DNA of 64,000 nt from Marinifilum flexuosum (GCF_003610555.1 NZ_RAPQ01000009.1:558001-622000); one strand, 5' to 3'; counted from the first letter of the stretch, positions 1-8,029 are shown. Translations and numbers: made by a program. Notes: generated by a model not told the origin, from the sequence alone.

Positions 1-636
1 GCTGATTTATTAGGCTATGCTACAAATGATAAAGAAGCATTGATAGCCAAAGGTCTTACTGAAGAAATGCTTACCGATCTTGGTTTAAGGTCGAGGTTCT
101 TGAAAGAAAAGCAAGGAGATTGGGTTGCTGTATACCAATCCTCATTAAGCAACACCAAGGAGTGGAACGAAAAACTGGAAGAAGCTAAGCTTTTAGACCG
201 AGAATTAGAACATGACTTTCAGTTTGCCTTTAGAAAGAATACCAAGGCATTGCAAGTTTTGAAAATAACACTGGATGGTGAAGGAAGTAGTGATTTAATG
301 CAGGATCTTAGTAATTATCCAAAAATTGCCAAACAATATCCTGAAGAAATGGAAGCCATTAAGTTTGATCAAAACAAATTGGTAAGAGCAACACTTCTTT
401 CTGAAGAATTGCAGGTACTTCGTGAAAAGGTAGATGGTGTAAAAAATAGTGGCGACAGACCTGAAAAGGATATGCGCGATAGAGCATATACCTACTTGAA
501 ACAATTGGTTGATGAAATTAGAGCATACGGTAAGTATGCATTTTGGAACGATGAAGAAAAACAAAGAAGGTATGCGAGTGAGTACGCAAGACAAAAAAAC
601 GAGCGAAATAAAAAAGAAGAAGAAATTGAAAACTAG
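1..636 (+). CDS. Hypothetical helical protein, 5' end outside window
   Basis: The reading frame is already open at base 1 and ends with TAG at 634-636, so the gene starts upstream of the window and 211 residues are visible. A TTG at 40 is only an internal codon. The protein is rich in Lys, Glu and Leu, predicted to be largely alpha-helical, with no signal peptide or membrane segment in the visible part and a strongly charged tail of about 35 residues. I do not recognise a family. Its stop lies 31 bp before a tandem repeat array. A second helical protein at 44867-45796 also borders such an array, but I see no clear sequence homology between the two. Confidence 0.7.
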   Translation, partial: ADLLGYATNDKEALIAKGLTEEMLTDLGLRSRFLKEKQGDWVAVYQSSLSNTKEWNEKLEEAKLLDRELEHDFQFAFRKNTKALQVLKITLDGEGSSDLMQDLSNYPKIAKQYPEEMEAIKFDQNKLVRATLLSEELQVLREKVDGVKNSGDRPEKDMRDRAYTYLKQLVDEIRAYGKYAFWNDEEKQRRYASEYARQKNERNKKEEEIEN

Positions 637-659
637 CTGAACACCCTAAATCTGTTAGG

Positions 660-843
660 CTGTTTTGCTACAGGAGGGTAATTTTGGCTACAGGCCAGTA
701 ATTTTCGCTACAGAAGGGTATTTTAGGCTACAGACATATAAAATTTGGCTACAGGAGCTCTTTTTTCGCTACAGAAGTACTCTATTTGACTACAGGCGTA
801 TAAAATTCACTACAGAAGTATTGAATTCTGCTACAGACTAGCA
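660..843. repeat. Nine-copy 20-21 bp tandem array (GCTACAG core)
   Basis: The core [AG]CTACAG starts at 667, 687, 707, 727, 748, 768, 789, 809 and 830, giving steps of 20, 20, 20, 21, 20, 21, 20, 21. The mean of 20.4 bp is close to two helical turns. Each core is preceded by a T-rich stretch, and the base just before the core alternates mostly between G and C from copy to copy. The step is not a multiple of three, so this is not coding repetition. The array lies between the stop of the truncated helical gene and a terminator. Confidence 0.9.
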
Positions 844-900
844 TTCTACCCCATGAGAGGCCTTGCTTCTCATTAGCACTCTATAAATAACTAACGGTCG

Positions 901-936
901 AAACATCCCACGCTTTGGTGTGGGGTGTTTTATTTG
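901..936 (+). terminator. Rho-independent terminator
   Basis: Arms 902-913 and 918-929 pair over 12 bp (two G-T pairs) around a TTTG loop and are followed by TTTATTT. It closes the transcript of the truncated gene and its repeat array before the gene at 977. Confidence 0.75.
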
Positions 937-976
937 AGCACATTCCCTTTATCCAATAATTAACAATAGTGATTCA

Positions 977-1348
977 ATGAATACATCCTTTGAAAAAAGA
1001 ATAGAACGTTTTTTGCAAGAACAACCTGAATCCGATGCTGCAAAAATTATATTGAAGTTAAAACAACAATACCCACACCACAAGACTTTTTACGACATAT
1101 TTGACAGCTTTTATTCCAAAATTGGCGGAATTTTTGGAACTCAAACCTTGTTTATTGAAAACTCCAACAAAGAATATTATACACCCTATATTCAATTTGC
1201 AAAAGGTAACCCAGTAAACCTACCTGAAGGAAAGAGGTTATTATATGATCCAAGCGTTCCTTTTTCAGAAGAAGAGTGTTATAGCAAACTAGCGAAAAAA
1301 ATAGTTTACACCCTACTTACAGTAAAAGACATAGAACAATATATTTAA
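977..1348 (+). CDS. Hypothetical protein, 123 aa
   Basis: The ATG at 977 follows the terminator by about 40 bp. The product is small, soluble and mixed in charge, with an N-terminal helical half (Lys/Gln rich) and a C-terminal half rich in Tyr and Pro. No signal peptide, membrane segment or known motif is visible. The stop is 7 bp before the start of the GIY-YIG-like gene at 1356, so the two are probably co-transcribed. I do not recognise the family and assign no function. Confidence 0.6.
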   Translation: MNTSFEKRIERFLQEQPESDAAKIILKLKQQYPHHKTFYDIFDSFYSKIGGIFGTQTLFIENSNKEYYTPYIQFAKGNPVNLPEGKRLLYDPSVPFSEEECYSKLAKKIVYTLLTVKDIEQYI

Positions 1349-1355
1349 ACCAACA

Positions 1356-1874
1356 ATGATACAGCTTAATAATTTTAAAAAATTTGACCCTTTGAATGAT
1401 TCACCTTTAGACATTCCAGACTCCGAGGGAAACTATATTATAGTTCTTAAACCCAATAAAAAACTTCCAGAATTAGGAATAACCTTCACATGCAAAACAA
1501 TTGATAACAAGAAAATTATTTACACTGGAATTTCTAACAAAAGTTTAAGGTGTAGAGATTATAAACAACACTTTAATGGAAATGCTGGAAACTCAACATT
1601 AAGAAAAAGTATTGGCTCTTTATTTGGTTGGAAAAAAATACCAAGAGATAAAATAAATAACGGAAAAACTAAATTTAACAAAGAAGATGAAGATAGGTTA
1701 AGTAAATGGATGAAGCAGAATTTAGATCTCTACTTTTTAGCTAATCCAACTCCAAAAGAAAAAGAAGTGGAATTAATAAATCAATTAAATCCTCCTTTAA
1801 ACCTATCTAAAAATAAGAATAATGAAAATGCTGAGTTTAGAGTAGAATTATCACGCCTAAGAAAAATAAAATAA
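1356..1874 (+). CDS. GIY-YIG-like nuclease domain protein, 172 aa
   Basis: The single domain shows the expected order of the GIY-YIG superfamily: a GNY strand at residues 25-27, a YTG strand at 56-58, basic residues and a His in the first helix (R65, R67, H72), a conserved-looking segment around residues 77-90, and a Glu in the 135-139 stretch just before a Leu-Ile-x-x-Leu-x-Pro-Pro-Leu motif. These correspond to the Tyr pair, Arg and metal-binding Glu of that fold. Stand-alone members act as restriction, homing or repair nucleases; which one applies here is not visible. It is linked to the 977 gene with a 7-bp gap. The AT-rich composition fits accessory DNA. Confidence 0.65.
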   Translation: MIQLNNFKKFDPLNDSPLDIPDSEGNYIIVLKPNKKLPELGITFTCKTIDNKKIIYTGISNKSLRCRDYKQHFNGNAGNSTLRKSIGSLFGWKKIPRDKINNGKTKFNKEDEDRLSKWMKQNLDLYFLANPTPKEKEVELINQLNPPLNLSKNKNNENAEFRVELSRLRKIK

Positions 1875-1931
1875 ATTCATGCTAAAACAGACATCAAGTT
1901 TTTGCATAGTAGATATCAATATATTCAATTT

Positions 1932-2324
1932 ATGATACATTCATTGAAAAAAGGCTCTTCGCTGTTATATATTCAAATGAAAACTGGCCCTACTAAAGAT
2001 TTATGTGGAGTCAATTTTAAAATAGAGTATTCAAATGACCACCAATTGGTTAATATATATGTAGATCTAACTGAAAACCTTAAAAAATCAAATGATCTCA
2101 ATGATTCATTTTCAGACACAACTAAACTAGAAAAAGAAATCAACACAATAGAGTATGTTCAAATAACAGATCAGTATGTAATCCAAAAACTTAAAGGTCA
2201 TCTAAATAGAATGGATCTTAAAAATTGTACATTTGCTTTAAACTTAATGATTAAGAAAGTGCATAATTTTAACATTATTATTAGAAAATCATCCGACGAC
2301 ATACTACTTGTAAAACAGAAGTAA
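1932..2324 (+). CDS. Hypothetical protein, about 130 aa
   Basis: An open frame runs to TAA at 2322-2324. I chose the ATG at 1932; the frame could also begin at a TTG at 1902, but TTG starts are rare in this group. The product is soluble, rich in Lys, Asn and Ile, with alternating hydrophobic residues near the start that suggest a beta strand followed by helices. No motif is recognised. Its stop codon overlaps the left terminus of the REP-like composite element beginning at about 2323, so that element marks the edge of this accessory block. Confidence 0.5.
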   Translation: MIHSLKKGSSLLYIQMKTGPTKDLCGVNFKIEYSNDHQLVNIYVDLTENLKKSNDLNDSFSDTTKLEKEINTIEYVQITDQYVIQKLKGHLNRMDLKNCTFALNLMIKKVHNFNIIIRKSSDDILLVKQK

Positions 2325-2520
2325 TTTAGATATCAGGGCTACGCCCCTAATACACAATTCTTATTTCATACTCTACGAAGAGTACAGGACTAACGTCCCT
2401 TGATTGAAAAAATTGGAACATCAAACTTAAAATAAAAAACATAGGCGCGTTAGCGCTAAAATCATAGTAGAAAAAAAAGTTTTGAAGCAAGCTGAGGGGC
2501 GTTAGCCCTGAGATCTAATT
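2323..2520. repeat. REP-like composite element 1 with inverted ends
   Basis: Four short hairpins of the type GGGC-loop-GCCC lie at 2335-2348, 2386-2400, 2443-2457 and 2495-2509; the middle two carry compensatory changes (GGAC/GTCC and GGCGC/GCGCT). The outer ends are inverted copies of about 25 bp: the left begins AATTTAGATATCAGGG, and the reverse complement of the right reads AATTAGATCTCAGGG. A related element lies at 3734-3901, next to the RAYT gene. Confidence 0.8.
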
Positions 2521-2574
2521 CGCCTACAATTACAAAAGGAATTTTTATATCCCTAATTATAAAGAACCAAAAAC

Positions 2575-3702
2575 ATGAAACAAATTCTATTAATTGCCTT
2601 CGTTGCACTATTAATGTCATGTCAGCAAAAACGTGACACTTATCTTATAACGGGTAATCTTACAAACATCCCCGATAGTTCCATAATAAACCTATACATT
2701 GACTATGGTGATATGGGAAAACGTATTGCTACCGATACCGTTATTAATGGATATTTCGAATTCTCGGATTCTCTGGTAAAACAACCAAGTAAGATGAACC
2801 TAAGAATGAAAGATTGGCAAAATTTTTATGGACAATGCGATCTGTGGGTTGAACATGAAAAAATTACGGTAAATGGAGACGGTAAGTATTTGGCTACATG
2901 GCAGGTTGTCAGCAATATTAAAGAACAAATTGTGTTGAATAAGTTTGTTGAGGCTACTAGAACATTGGATGCAACAATAGATAGTTTGAGTATTGCACGA
3001 ATTAAAAGCATAAATAATAGAGAAATTGCATCGGAAATGATGCGTGAGATAGATTCATTATACAAGAGAAAACAAAATATTGAGTATGATCTGATCAAGG
3101 AGAATCCAAACAGTCGAACTGCTTTAAACAAATTGTACTACAAAATAAAATTCGATAAAAGCACTCCAAAAGAGGAAGTACAAGAAATTTACAATAGAAT
3201 TGATGAAGAATATAAAAACACATTACATGCTCAGGGAATTTTAACATGCTTAGAGGATCGTAAAGCTCCTGAAATTGGGGATAACATGATTGATTTTGTT
3301 GCTCATGATACCGATGGAAAAAATCACTCGCTAAGCGAGTACAAGGGAAAATACCTTTTACTTGATTTTTGGAGTATGGGATGTGGCCCTTGCATGATGG
3401 CCATGCCTGAAACAAAAAAATTAGATTCGCTAAATAGAGATCAACTATGCATTATTGGCCTTAATATGGCAAGTAGCGAAGAAACATGGAAAGATGTCTC
3501 TATAAAGAAAAACATTTCGTGGGTTAACCTATCGGATGGTAAATCTACTTTCTCTGGAATTTCTTCGGTATATGGCATAACAGCTTTTCCAACCTATATT
3601 TTAATTGATCCTGATGGTAAGATAATCGACAAATGGATGGGGTACAGCAAAGGACATTTGGAGGAGAAATTGAAAAAACACATTGAAAATTTAAAGGTGT
3701 AG
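2575..3702 (+). CDS. Thioredoxin-like lipoprotein (DUF4369-TlpA type)
   Basis: A lipoprotein signal ends in LLMSC, with Cys16 as the acylation site. Residues about 20-110 resemble the DUF4369 beta-sandwich seen in front of many Bacteroidota thioredoxin-like proteins; residues 120-220 are helical linker; residues 230-370 form a TlpA/ResA-type thioredoxin fold with the redox pair C270-G-P-C273 and a cis-Pro in AFPTY. The protein should sit on the periplasmic face of a membrane and reduce or isomerise protein disulfides or haem-binding Cys residues. The 375-aa length fits the family. It is flanked on both sides by REP-like elements, with a related shorter protein at 4446. Confidence 0.85.
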   Translation: MKQILLIAFVALLMSCQQKRDTYLITGNLTNIPDSSIINLYIDYGDMGKRIATDTVINGYFEFSDSLVKQPSKMNLRMKDWQNFYGQCDLWVEHEKITVNGDGKYLATWQVVSNIKEQIVLNKFVEATRTLDATIDSLSIARIKSINNREIASEMMREIDSLYKRKQNIEYDLIKENPNSRTALNKLYYKIKFDKSTPKEEVQEIYNRIDEEYKNTLHAQGILTCLEDRKAPEIGDNMIDFVAHDTDGKNHSLSEYKGKYLLLDFWSMGCGPCMMAMPETKKLDSLNRDQLCIIGLNMASSEETWKDVSIKKNISWVNLSDGKSTFSGISSVYGITAFPTYILIDPDGKIIDKWMGYSKGHLEEKLKKHIENLKV

Positions 3703-3733
3703 GTTCGCAACATTCTTTTGAAGATATAAGGAT

Positions 3734-3901
3734 ATTTAGATATCAGGGCTACGCCCCTAAGCTTAATTCGCATTGCATATTCTACGAAGAGTGCAGGACT
3801 ACGTCCCTTAACAAAACAGCTATGGGGCGTTAGCCCTAAAATCTTCGTAGCAACATCAGTTCATGTAAATAACGAAAGGGGCATAGCCCTGACATCTAAT
3901 T
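3734..3901. repeat. REP-like composite element 2
   Basis: Hairpins lie at 3745-3758, 3795-3808, 3824-3837 and 3877-3890. The left end is almost identical to that of element 1, and the internal segment TCTACGAAGAGTGCAGGACT matches its counterpart near 2372-2391. The right end is an inverted copy of the left (reverse complement ATTAGATGTCAGGGCTATG). It stops 9 bp before the transposase start codon. Confidence 0.8.
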
Positions 3902-3909
3902 TATAAACC

Positions 3910-4377
3910 ATGGCAAACACATACACTCAATTGTACATTCAATACATTTTTTCTGTAAAAGGTCGAGAAAACCTAATCAAAAATCATTTTAAGGATGAGC
4001 TGGAAAAAATGATGTGTGACATTATTAGCAATCACAATTGTAAAACCTACGCTATCTATTGCAATCCCGACCATACACATGTTTTTGTGGGAATGCATCC
4101 AACCATCTTTCCTGCTAAATTGATGGAACAGGTAAAATCTGGTTCTTCAAATTGGTTGAATGACAAAAAATATATCCCCGGAAAGTTTTCTTGGCAGGAT
4201 GGTTATGGTGCTTTTACTTATTCAAAATCGCATATAGACATGGTAGTTAAGTATGTTTTAAACCAAAAAGAACATCATAAAAAACAGACATTTAAAGTTG
4301 AATATTTATCGTTTTTGAAAAAGTTTGAAGTCGATTATAATTCAAAATATCTATTCGAATGGTATGATAATGTATAA
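3910..4377 (+). CDS. IS200-like Y1 transposase, REP-associated (RAYT) type
   Basis: The 155-aa protein has the HUH pair H55-T-H57 after Pro-Asp and a candidate catalytic tyrosine Y115 in KYVLNQ, followed by EHH, the layout of Bacteroidota Y1 transposases. Such enzymes cut and join single-stranded DNA at hairpins. REP-like hairpins flank the gene at 3734-3901 and 4383-4425, and more copies lie up to 6646. No IS605 tnpB and no clear IS ends are present. This points to a REP-associated tyrosine transposase that may maintain or spread these repeats rather than a complete insertion sequence. The reading frame is intact. Confidence 0.88.
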   Translation: MANTYTQLYIQYIFSVKGRENLIKNHFKDELEKMMCDIISNHNCKTYAIYCNPDHTHVFVGMHPTIFPAKLMEQVKSGSSNWLNDKKYIPGKFSWQDGYGAFTYSKSHIDMVVKYVLNQKEHHKKQTFKVEYLSFLKKFEVDYNSKYLFEWYDNV

Positions 4378-4380
4378 ATG

Positions 4381-4427
4381 TTAGGGCTACGCCCCTTGAC
4401 AAAGTAACTTGGGGCGTTAGTTTTGAA
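4381..4427. repeat. REP-like hairpin pair after RAYT gene
   Basis: A complete hairpin (AGGGCTACGCCCCT, 4383-4396) is followed by a decayed inverted partner, GGGGCGTTAG then TTTT, near 4411-4424. With the element upstream of 3910 it brackets the transposase. Confidence 0.7.
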
Positions 4428-4445
4428 ATAAATGATCTTAAAAAA

Positions 4446-5069
4446 ATGAAACTTAAAAACCTAAAATTCCTTATCCTTCTACTTTTAATTTGCAGTTATG
4501 GATATTCGCAAAATTCATCGCAAGAAAAGGCAAAAAAGCAGTATTTAAAACAACTTAAATATCTACAAAACAAAAAAGCTCCAAACTTTTGTCTTTCAAA
4601 TAAATTTGGGGAAGAGGTAAAGTTAGAAAAGTTTAAAAATAAAGTGCTTGTGATTGATTTTTGGTCAACACACTGTAAACCTTGTATTCAAGATTTTCCA
4701 GATCTAGAAAAGGTAAAAGGCATATTGAAAGATTCTACAAACATTCAGTTTATTGGCATTTGTATAGATACAGATAAACAACGCTGGAAAGATATGCTTG
4801 ACAAATATAAATTAAGTGGTACTCAATTATTTCTTGATGAAAATTCGGACACAAATGCAAATGAATTTTATTTTAAGAAGATTAAAGAATTTCCTACATA
4901 CTTGCTCATTTCTTCATCGGGAATTATTCTAGGTAGTTTGCCTTTTCCAACACAACATGAATTCATGGCATGTGTAATTGCCAATGGAATAAACAACATG
5001 AATACTGCACAATCAGCTGAACAAATATTTGACAATCCAATGATTATAAAGAAGTACACGCAAGAATAA
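4446..5069 (+). CDS. TlpA-like thioredoxin family protein, 207 aa
   Basis: An N-terminal signal peptide (hydrophobic residues 7-20, likely cleavage after YS-Q) is followed by a thioredoxin fold at about 42-175 with C77-K-P-C80 and a cis-Pro in EFPTY. It lacks the DUF4369 part found in the protein at 2575, which otherwise has a similar thioredoxin half. It should act in the periplasm as a thiol-disulfide oxidoreductase. Its start is about 20 bp after the last REP hairpin of the RAYT unit. The gene is followed 57 bp later by a secreted metallopeptidase-like gene that may be in the same transcript. Confidence 0.8.
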   Translation: MKLKNLKFLILLLLICSYGYSQNSSQEKAKKQYLKQLKYLQNKKAPNFCLSNKFGEEVKLEKFKNKVLVIDFWSTHCKPCIQDFPDLEKVKGILKDSTNIQFIGICIDTDKQRWKDMLDKYKLSGTQLFLDENSDTNANEFYFKKIKEFPTYLLISSSGIILGSLPFPTQHEFMACVIANGINNMNTAQSAEQIFDNPMIIKKYTQE

Positions 5070-5126
5070 ATTAAAATACTGCCAGTAAAAGCAGATACAA
5101 AACAACTAACCAACAAACACCTTACC

Positions 5127-6512
5127 ATGAAACCCAAAACAAGATTATTAACATTATTGCTACTACTGACAACAAGTATCAGCTCTTTTGCTCAAGACAA
5201 TTTAAGTCCGAAATACGATGAGCGAGTTGAATTGCTAAGTGTAGTGTTCCGTTTGGCACAATCGCCGGAATATATTAATAATGCAGTTAAGCTACATGCT
5301 GATGCTGCTGATGAATACTTTAACAAGTATAGCAATCATGAAGTAGTGAAGCTAGCCCAAAAACTTAAAAAGAAACGAGGTGTTGGCTATGATGCTGTAA
5401 TGTCGATGGCCATTCAGCTGGAAATTAAAAACAACTCGGTCTATTTTAATCCACAATTGAATAAAGATGGTTTGGATGATCGTTGGGGAAATTATGCCGA
5501 TGAATTTGTTCTGGCACTTCGAAATTTTTACCAGGAAAGTAAGTTTAATACATTCTTTAAAGCCAATCAAAAAATGTATGATTTGGCCTGTGAGCGCTTT
5601 CAAATCGTTTCCAATGAAATTAAGATTGAATGGTTCGAAAAGTTTTTTGGCTACAAACCCAAAGGTAAATACCATATTGTTGTAGGTTTGCTACACCGTG
5701 GAAACTATGGTCCAAAGTATGTAACAAATTCGGGTGAAGAAAACATATACTCCATTTTAAGTGCCTATAAGGTTGATAGTACTGGATATCCAGTTTTTAA
5801 GAAGCACCAAAAGAGCACATTGGTTCATGAATTCTGCCACTCGTTTTGTAATCCATTAGGTGAAAAATATTATTCGGATATGGAGTCGAAAGCAACGGAT
5901 TTATTTGCTTCGGTTTCAACTTTAATGAAAAGACAAGCCTATGGATCGGCCAAAACCATGATTTATGAAATATTGGTGAGAGCTTCGACCATAAGGTATT
6001 TTGAAGACAATGGAGCTAGTAAAAATGCAGTGGAGAAATTACTTAATGCTGAAAAAGCTAAAGGTTTTCTGTGGATAGATGAATTGTATAAAGCATTAGA
6101 GCGATATTCATCTAACCGATCGAAATACCCTACCCTAAATGATTTTATGCCCGAAATTGTAAAGGTGCAGAACAATTTAATAGCAGATGATTTGTTAAGC
6201 GAATTTAGAAGCAATTGCCCAAAGATTATTCGTACATCATTGAAACAGGGAACTAACAATGTAAGCACTTCTTTAAAGGAGATTATTGTAGAGTATGATA
6301 AACCAATGGCTAGCTACGGAATAAGTGATAAAGGCAAACAGCCCAAAATGGATTTGGAATGGCAAAACAAAGAAAGAACCATTCTGTGTATTCATGTTGA
6401 ACTAGAACCTAACACCAAGTATTTGCTTGATTTTCGTTCTGTTTTTAACGAGGACAAACAAGGCTTTCCTCTGCAAGAAAATTTTGAGTTGGATTTTACA
6501 ACTGGGGAATAA
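5127..6512 (+). CDS. DUF4932-type secreted metallopeptidase-like protein
   Basis: A signal peptide (about residues 1-22, ending SSFAQ) is followed by a helical domain and a zinc-peptidase motif H234-E-F-C-H238, with an acidic E-S-K-A-T-D stretch about 15 residues later that could supply the third ligand. The region resembles DUF4932 proteins. The last 90 residues look like a bacterial Ig-like beta domain. The 461-aa protein is likely exported to the periplasm or cell surface. Substrate and activity are unknown; the HExxH motif is seen, but proteolysis is inferred. Confidence 0.75.
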   Translation: MKPKTRLLTLLLLLTTSISSFAQDNLSPKYDERVELLSVVFRLAQSPEYINNAVKLHADAADEYFNKYSNHEVVKLAQKLKKKRGVGYDAVMSMAIQLEIKNNSVYFNPQLNKDGLDDRWGNYADEFVLALRNFYQESKFNTFFKANQKMYDLACERFQIVSNEIKIEWFEKFFGYKPKGKYHIVVGLLHRGNYGPKYVTNSGEENIYSILSAYKVDSTGYPVFKKHQKSTLVHEFCHSFCNPLGEKYYSDMESKATDLFASVSTLMKRQAYGSAKTMIYEILVRASTIRYFEDNGASKNAVEKLLNAEKAKGFLWIDELYKALERYSSNRSKYPTLNDFMPEIVKVQNNLIADDLLSEFRSNCPKIIRTSLKQGTNNVSTSLKEIIVEYDKPMASYGISDKGKQPKMDLEWQNKERTILCIHVELEPNTKYLLDFRSVFNEDKQGFPLQENFELDFTTGE

Positions 6513-6530
6513 GCAAGAACTAATCAGAAA

Positions 6531-6646
6531 TCAGGGCTACGCCCCCAGATTAATATGGTATCTTATTTTTCTACGAAGATTTTAGGGCTAACGCCCCAAT
6601 TAATTCATATCTTTTGTACTACGAAAGACAAAGGGTTAGGCCTCTT
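6531..6646. repeat. REP-like hairpin cluster
   Basis: Hairpins AGGGCTACGCCC (6533-6545) and AGGGCTAACGCCCC (6584-6597) are followed by a degenerate third (around 6630-6646, AGGGTTAGGCCT). The spacer CTACGAAGA is shared with the elements at 2323 and 3734. This is the farthest copy of the family I see, about 2.2 kb from the RAYT gene. Confidence 0.7.
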
Positions 6647-6681
6647 TAATTTGATAATAAATACCCATAAAACACCACAAC

Positions 6682-6957
6682 ATGACTCTAAAAGAATTAT
6701 TCGACATCGCAAAATTGCAACTCCAGGATTTAACCGACCTGGATACTCCTGATTTTAGATTAGAGCAAGCAGAATTACTAAAAGAGGATGACATTTGGGA
6801 GATTGTAGTGTCCTATTTGGTTGAGGATACCAATAAAAATACAATTCCATCGGCTGCTTTGACTTCTGAGCATCATTTTCAGAGAGTATTTAAAAAGATC
6901 AGAATCGACAAGGACAAAAATGTGGTTGGTTTCTATATGTACGACAGCAGAAAGTGA
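6682..6957 (+). CDS. Small conserved-looking protein, 91 aa
   Basis: The ATG at 6682 follows the REP cluster by 35 bp. The product is acidic and soluble, with an N-terminal helix and then alternating strands (EIVVSYLVE; FKKIRID; VVGFYMY), a pattern like small alpha/beta stress or gas-vesicle-associated proteins. No family is assigned. A strong terminator follows 29 bp after the stop, so this is a short independent transcript or the last gene after the 5127 gene. An overlapping frame at 6555-6752 is judged non-coding because it runs through the repeats. Confidence 0.6.
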   Translation: MTLKELFDIAKLQLQDLTDLDTPDFRLEQAELLKEDDIWEIVVSYLVEDTNKNTIPSAALTSEHHFQRVFKKIRIDKDKNVVGFYMYDSRK

Positions 6958-6985
6958 TTCTATTTTAATTCAGCAAATTAAATAT

Positions 6986-7034
6986 ATCCCCTAGCTAACA
7001 CAGAATCGCAACTGGTGTTAACTAGGGGATTCTG
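6986..7034 (+). terminator. Strong terminator
   Basis: Arm ATCCCCTAG (6986-6994) pairs with CTAGGGGAT (7022-7030), continued by TAACAC/GTGTTA, and is followed by TCTGTTTAT. It ends the transcript of the 6682 gene. Confidence 0.8.
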
Positions 7035-7040
7035 TTTATA

Positions 7041-7092
7041 AATAATTTTAGCGACACATTTTTAATGTTTAATTGTTTTGGTAACTTAGGAA
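7041..7092 (+). promoter_or_regulatory. Duplicated promoter-like block, copy 1
   Basis: A 52-bp block is repeated at 8030-8081 with 43 of 52 matching positions by eye. The invariant core is TTTTTAATGTTTAATTG, ending in a TAAcTTAG box that resembles the Bacteroidota -7 element. It precedes the sanA-like gene. Confidence 0.5.
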
Positions 7093-7173
7093 GGTGAAAT
7101 TCATAGGTCTCCCGCTTTAAATTCAATAATGCTATTTCTGCAACACTTTAGTAATTTTTTATTTTATAGATAA

Positions 7174-7815
7174 ATGATATATATTAAAAAGATATTTAAA
7201 ACTTTGTTTTTCATAGGTATTCTATTTTTGATTGGTATCTATGGATCTAATAAATTGGTTGAAAAAGCTGCCGCAGATAAAATCTACAATAGCACAACGA
7301 AAATCCCTCATAATAAAGTAGGCCTATTTCTTGGTACGGCCAAGTATGTATCAAATGGCCAGATTAATCTCTATTACAAGTACAGAATTGATGCTGCTGT
7401 AGCATTATTCAAAGCTGGTAAAATTAAGTTTATCCTTGTAAGTGGAGACAATTCAACCAAGGAGTATGATGAGCCATCAACTATAAAAAAAGACTTGATA
7501 AGTAAAGGTATCCCTGCCAATAAAATTTACCTTGATTATGCAGGATTTAGAACTCTAGATTCTGTTGTTCGCTGTAAAGAAATTTTTGGTCAGAATAGCA
7601 TCACCATTATCTCTCAACAATTTCATAATGAAAGAGCCATTTATATTGCCAATTGCAAAGATATTCATGCGATTGGTTTTAATGCTAAAGATGTAAGCGT
7701 GCATTATGGTTTTAAAACTCAGCTTAGAGAAAAGCTTGCCAGAGTTAAAATGGTAATTGATTTGGTAATTGGTAAAGAGCCAAAATTTCTTGGTGATAAA
7801 ATTGAAATAAGATGA
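7174..7815 (+). CDS. sanA: SanA/YdcF-like DUF218 membrane-anchored protein
   Basis: A single N-terminal membrane segment (about residues 8-25) is followed by a DUF218 alpha/beta domain. Characteristic stretches include GLFLGTAKY, YYKYRIDAA, LVSGDN, the DEPSTIKKDL helix, DYAGFRTLDSVV and the ISQQFHNERA strand-helix. This pattern matches SanA, linked in enterobacteria to envelope barrier function and vancomycin exclusion; the chemistry is unsettled. The 213-aa length fits. The domain should face the periplasm. The gene stands alone after a terminator and the 7041 promoter-like block. Confidence 0.85.
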   Translation: MIYIKKIFKTLFFIGILFLIGIYGSNKLVEKAAADKIYNSTTKIPHNKVGLFLGTAKYVSNGQINLYYKYRIDAAVALFKAGKIKFILVSGDNSTKEYDEPSTIKKDLISKGIPANKIYLDYAGFRTLDSVVRCKEIFGQNSITIISQQFHNERAIYIANCKDIHAIGFNAKDVSVHYGFKTQLREKLARVKMVIDLVIGKEPKFLGDKIEIR

Positions 7816-8029
7816 AAACAATACGATTAATGATAAAAACTTGTAACGTAAATTAATTGATAATATAAAATCACTTGATCAATATTACTATAGCCAAGTC
7901 AAGAATATTGATGTACTTGTGCTCCATCATTGATATTGGAATCATAGCTTTCATGAAACGATATATTAAAAAAGCAAATTAGCCGCCATTCTTTACCAAA
8001 GTATAACAACTTACTATTTTATAGCAGTA

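Noticed and set aside
660-843. CRISPR-like array at 660-843
   Set aside because: Repeats are 7-base cores with 13-14 variable bases and no constant long repeat or unique spacers, so it is not CRISPR.
1902-1931. TTG start giving a ten-residue longer protein at 1902
   Set aside because: TTG starts are rare in Bacteroidota and the ATG at 1932 is in frame; the choice is not certain.
3910-4377. Complete IS200/IS605 insertion sequence
   Set aside because: There is no tnpB and no clear left/right end with a target motif; the surrounding hairpins fit a REP/RAYT arrangement better.
6555-6752. Frame at 6555-6752 on the plus strand
   Set aside because: Lies across the REP hairpins and overlaps the better gene at 6682 in another frame; the peptide has no protein-like pattern.
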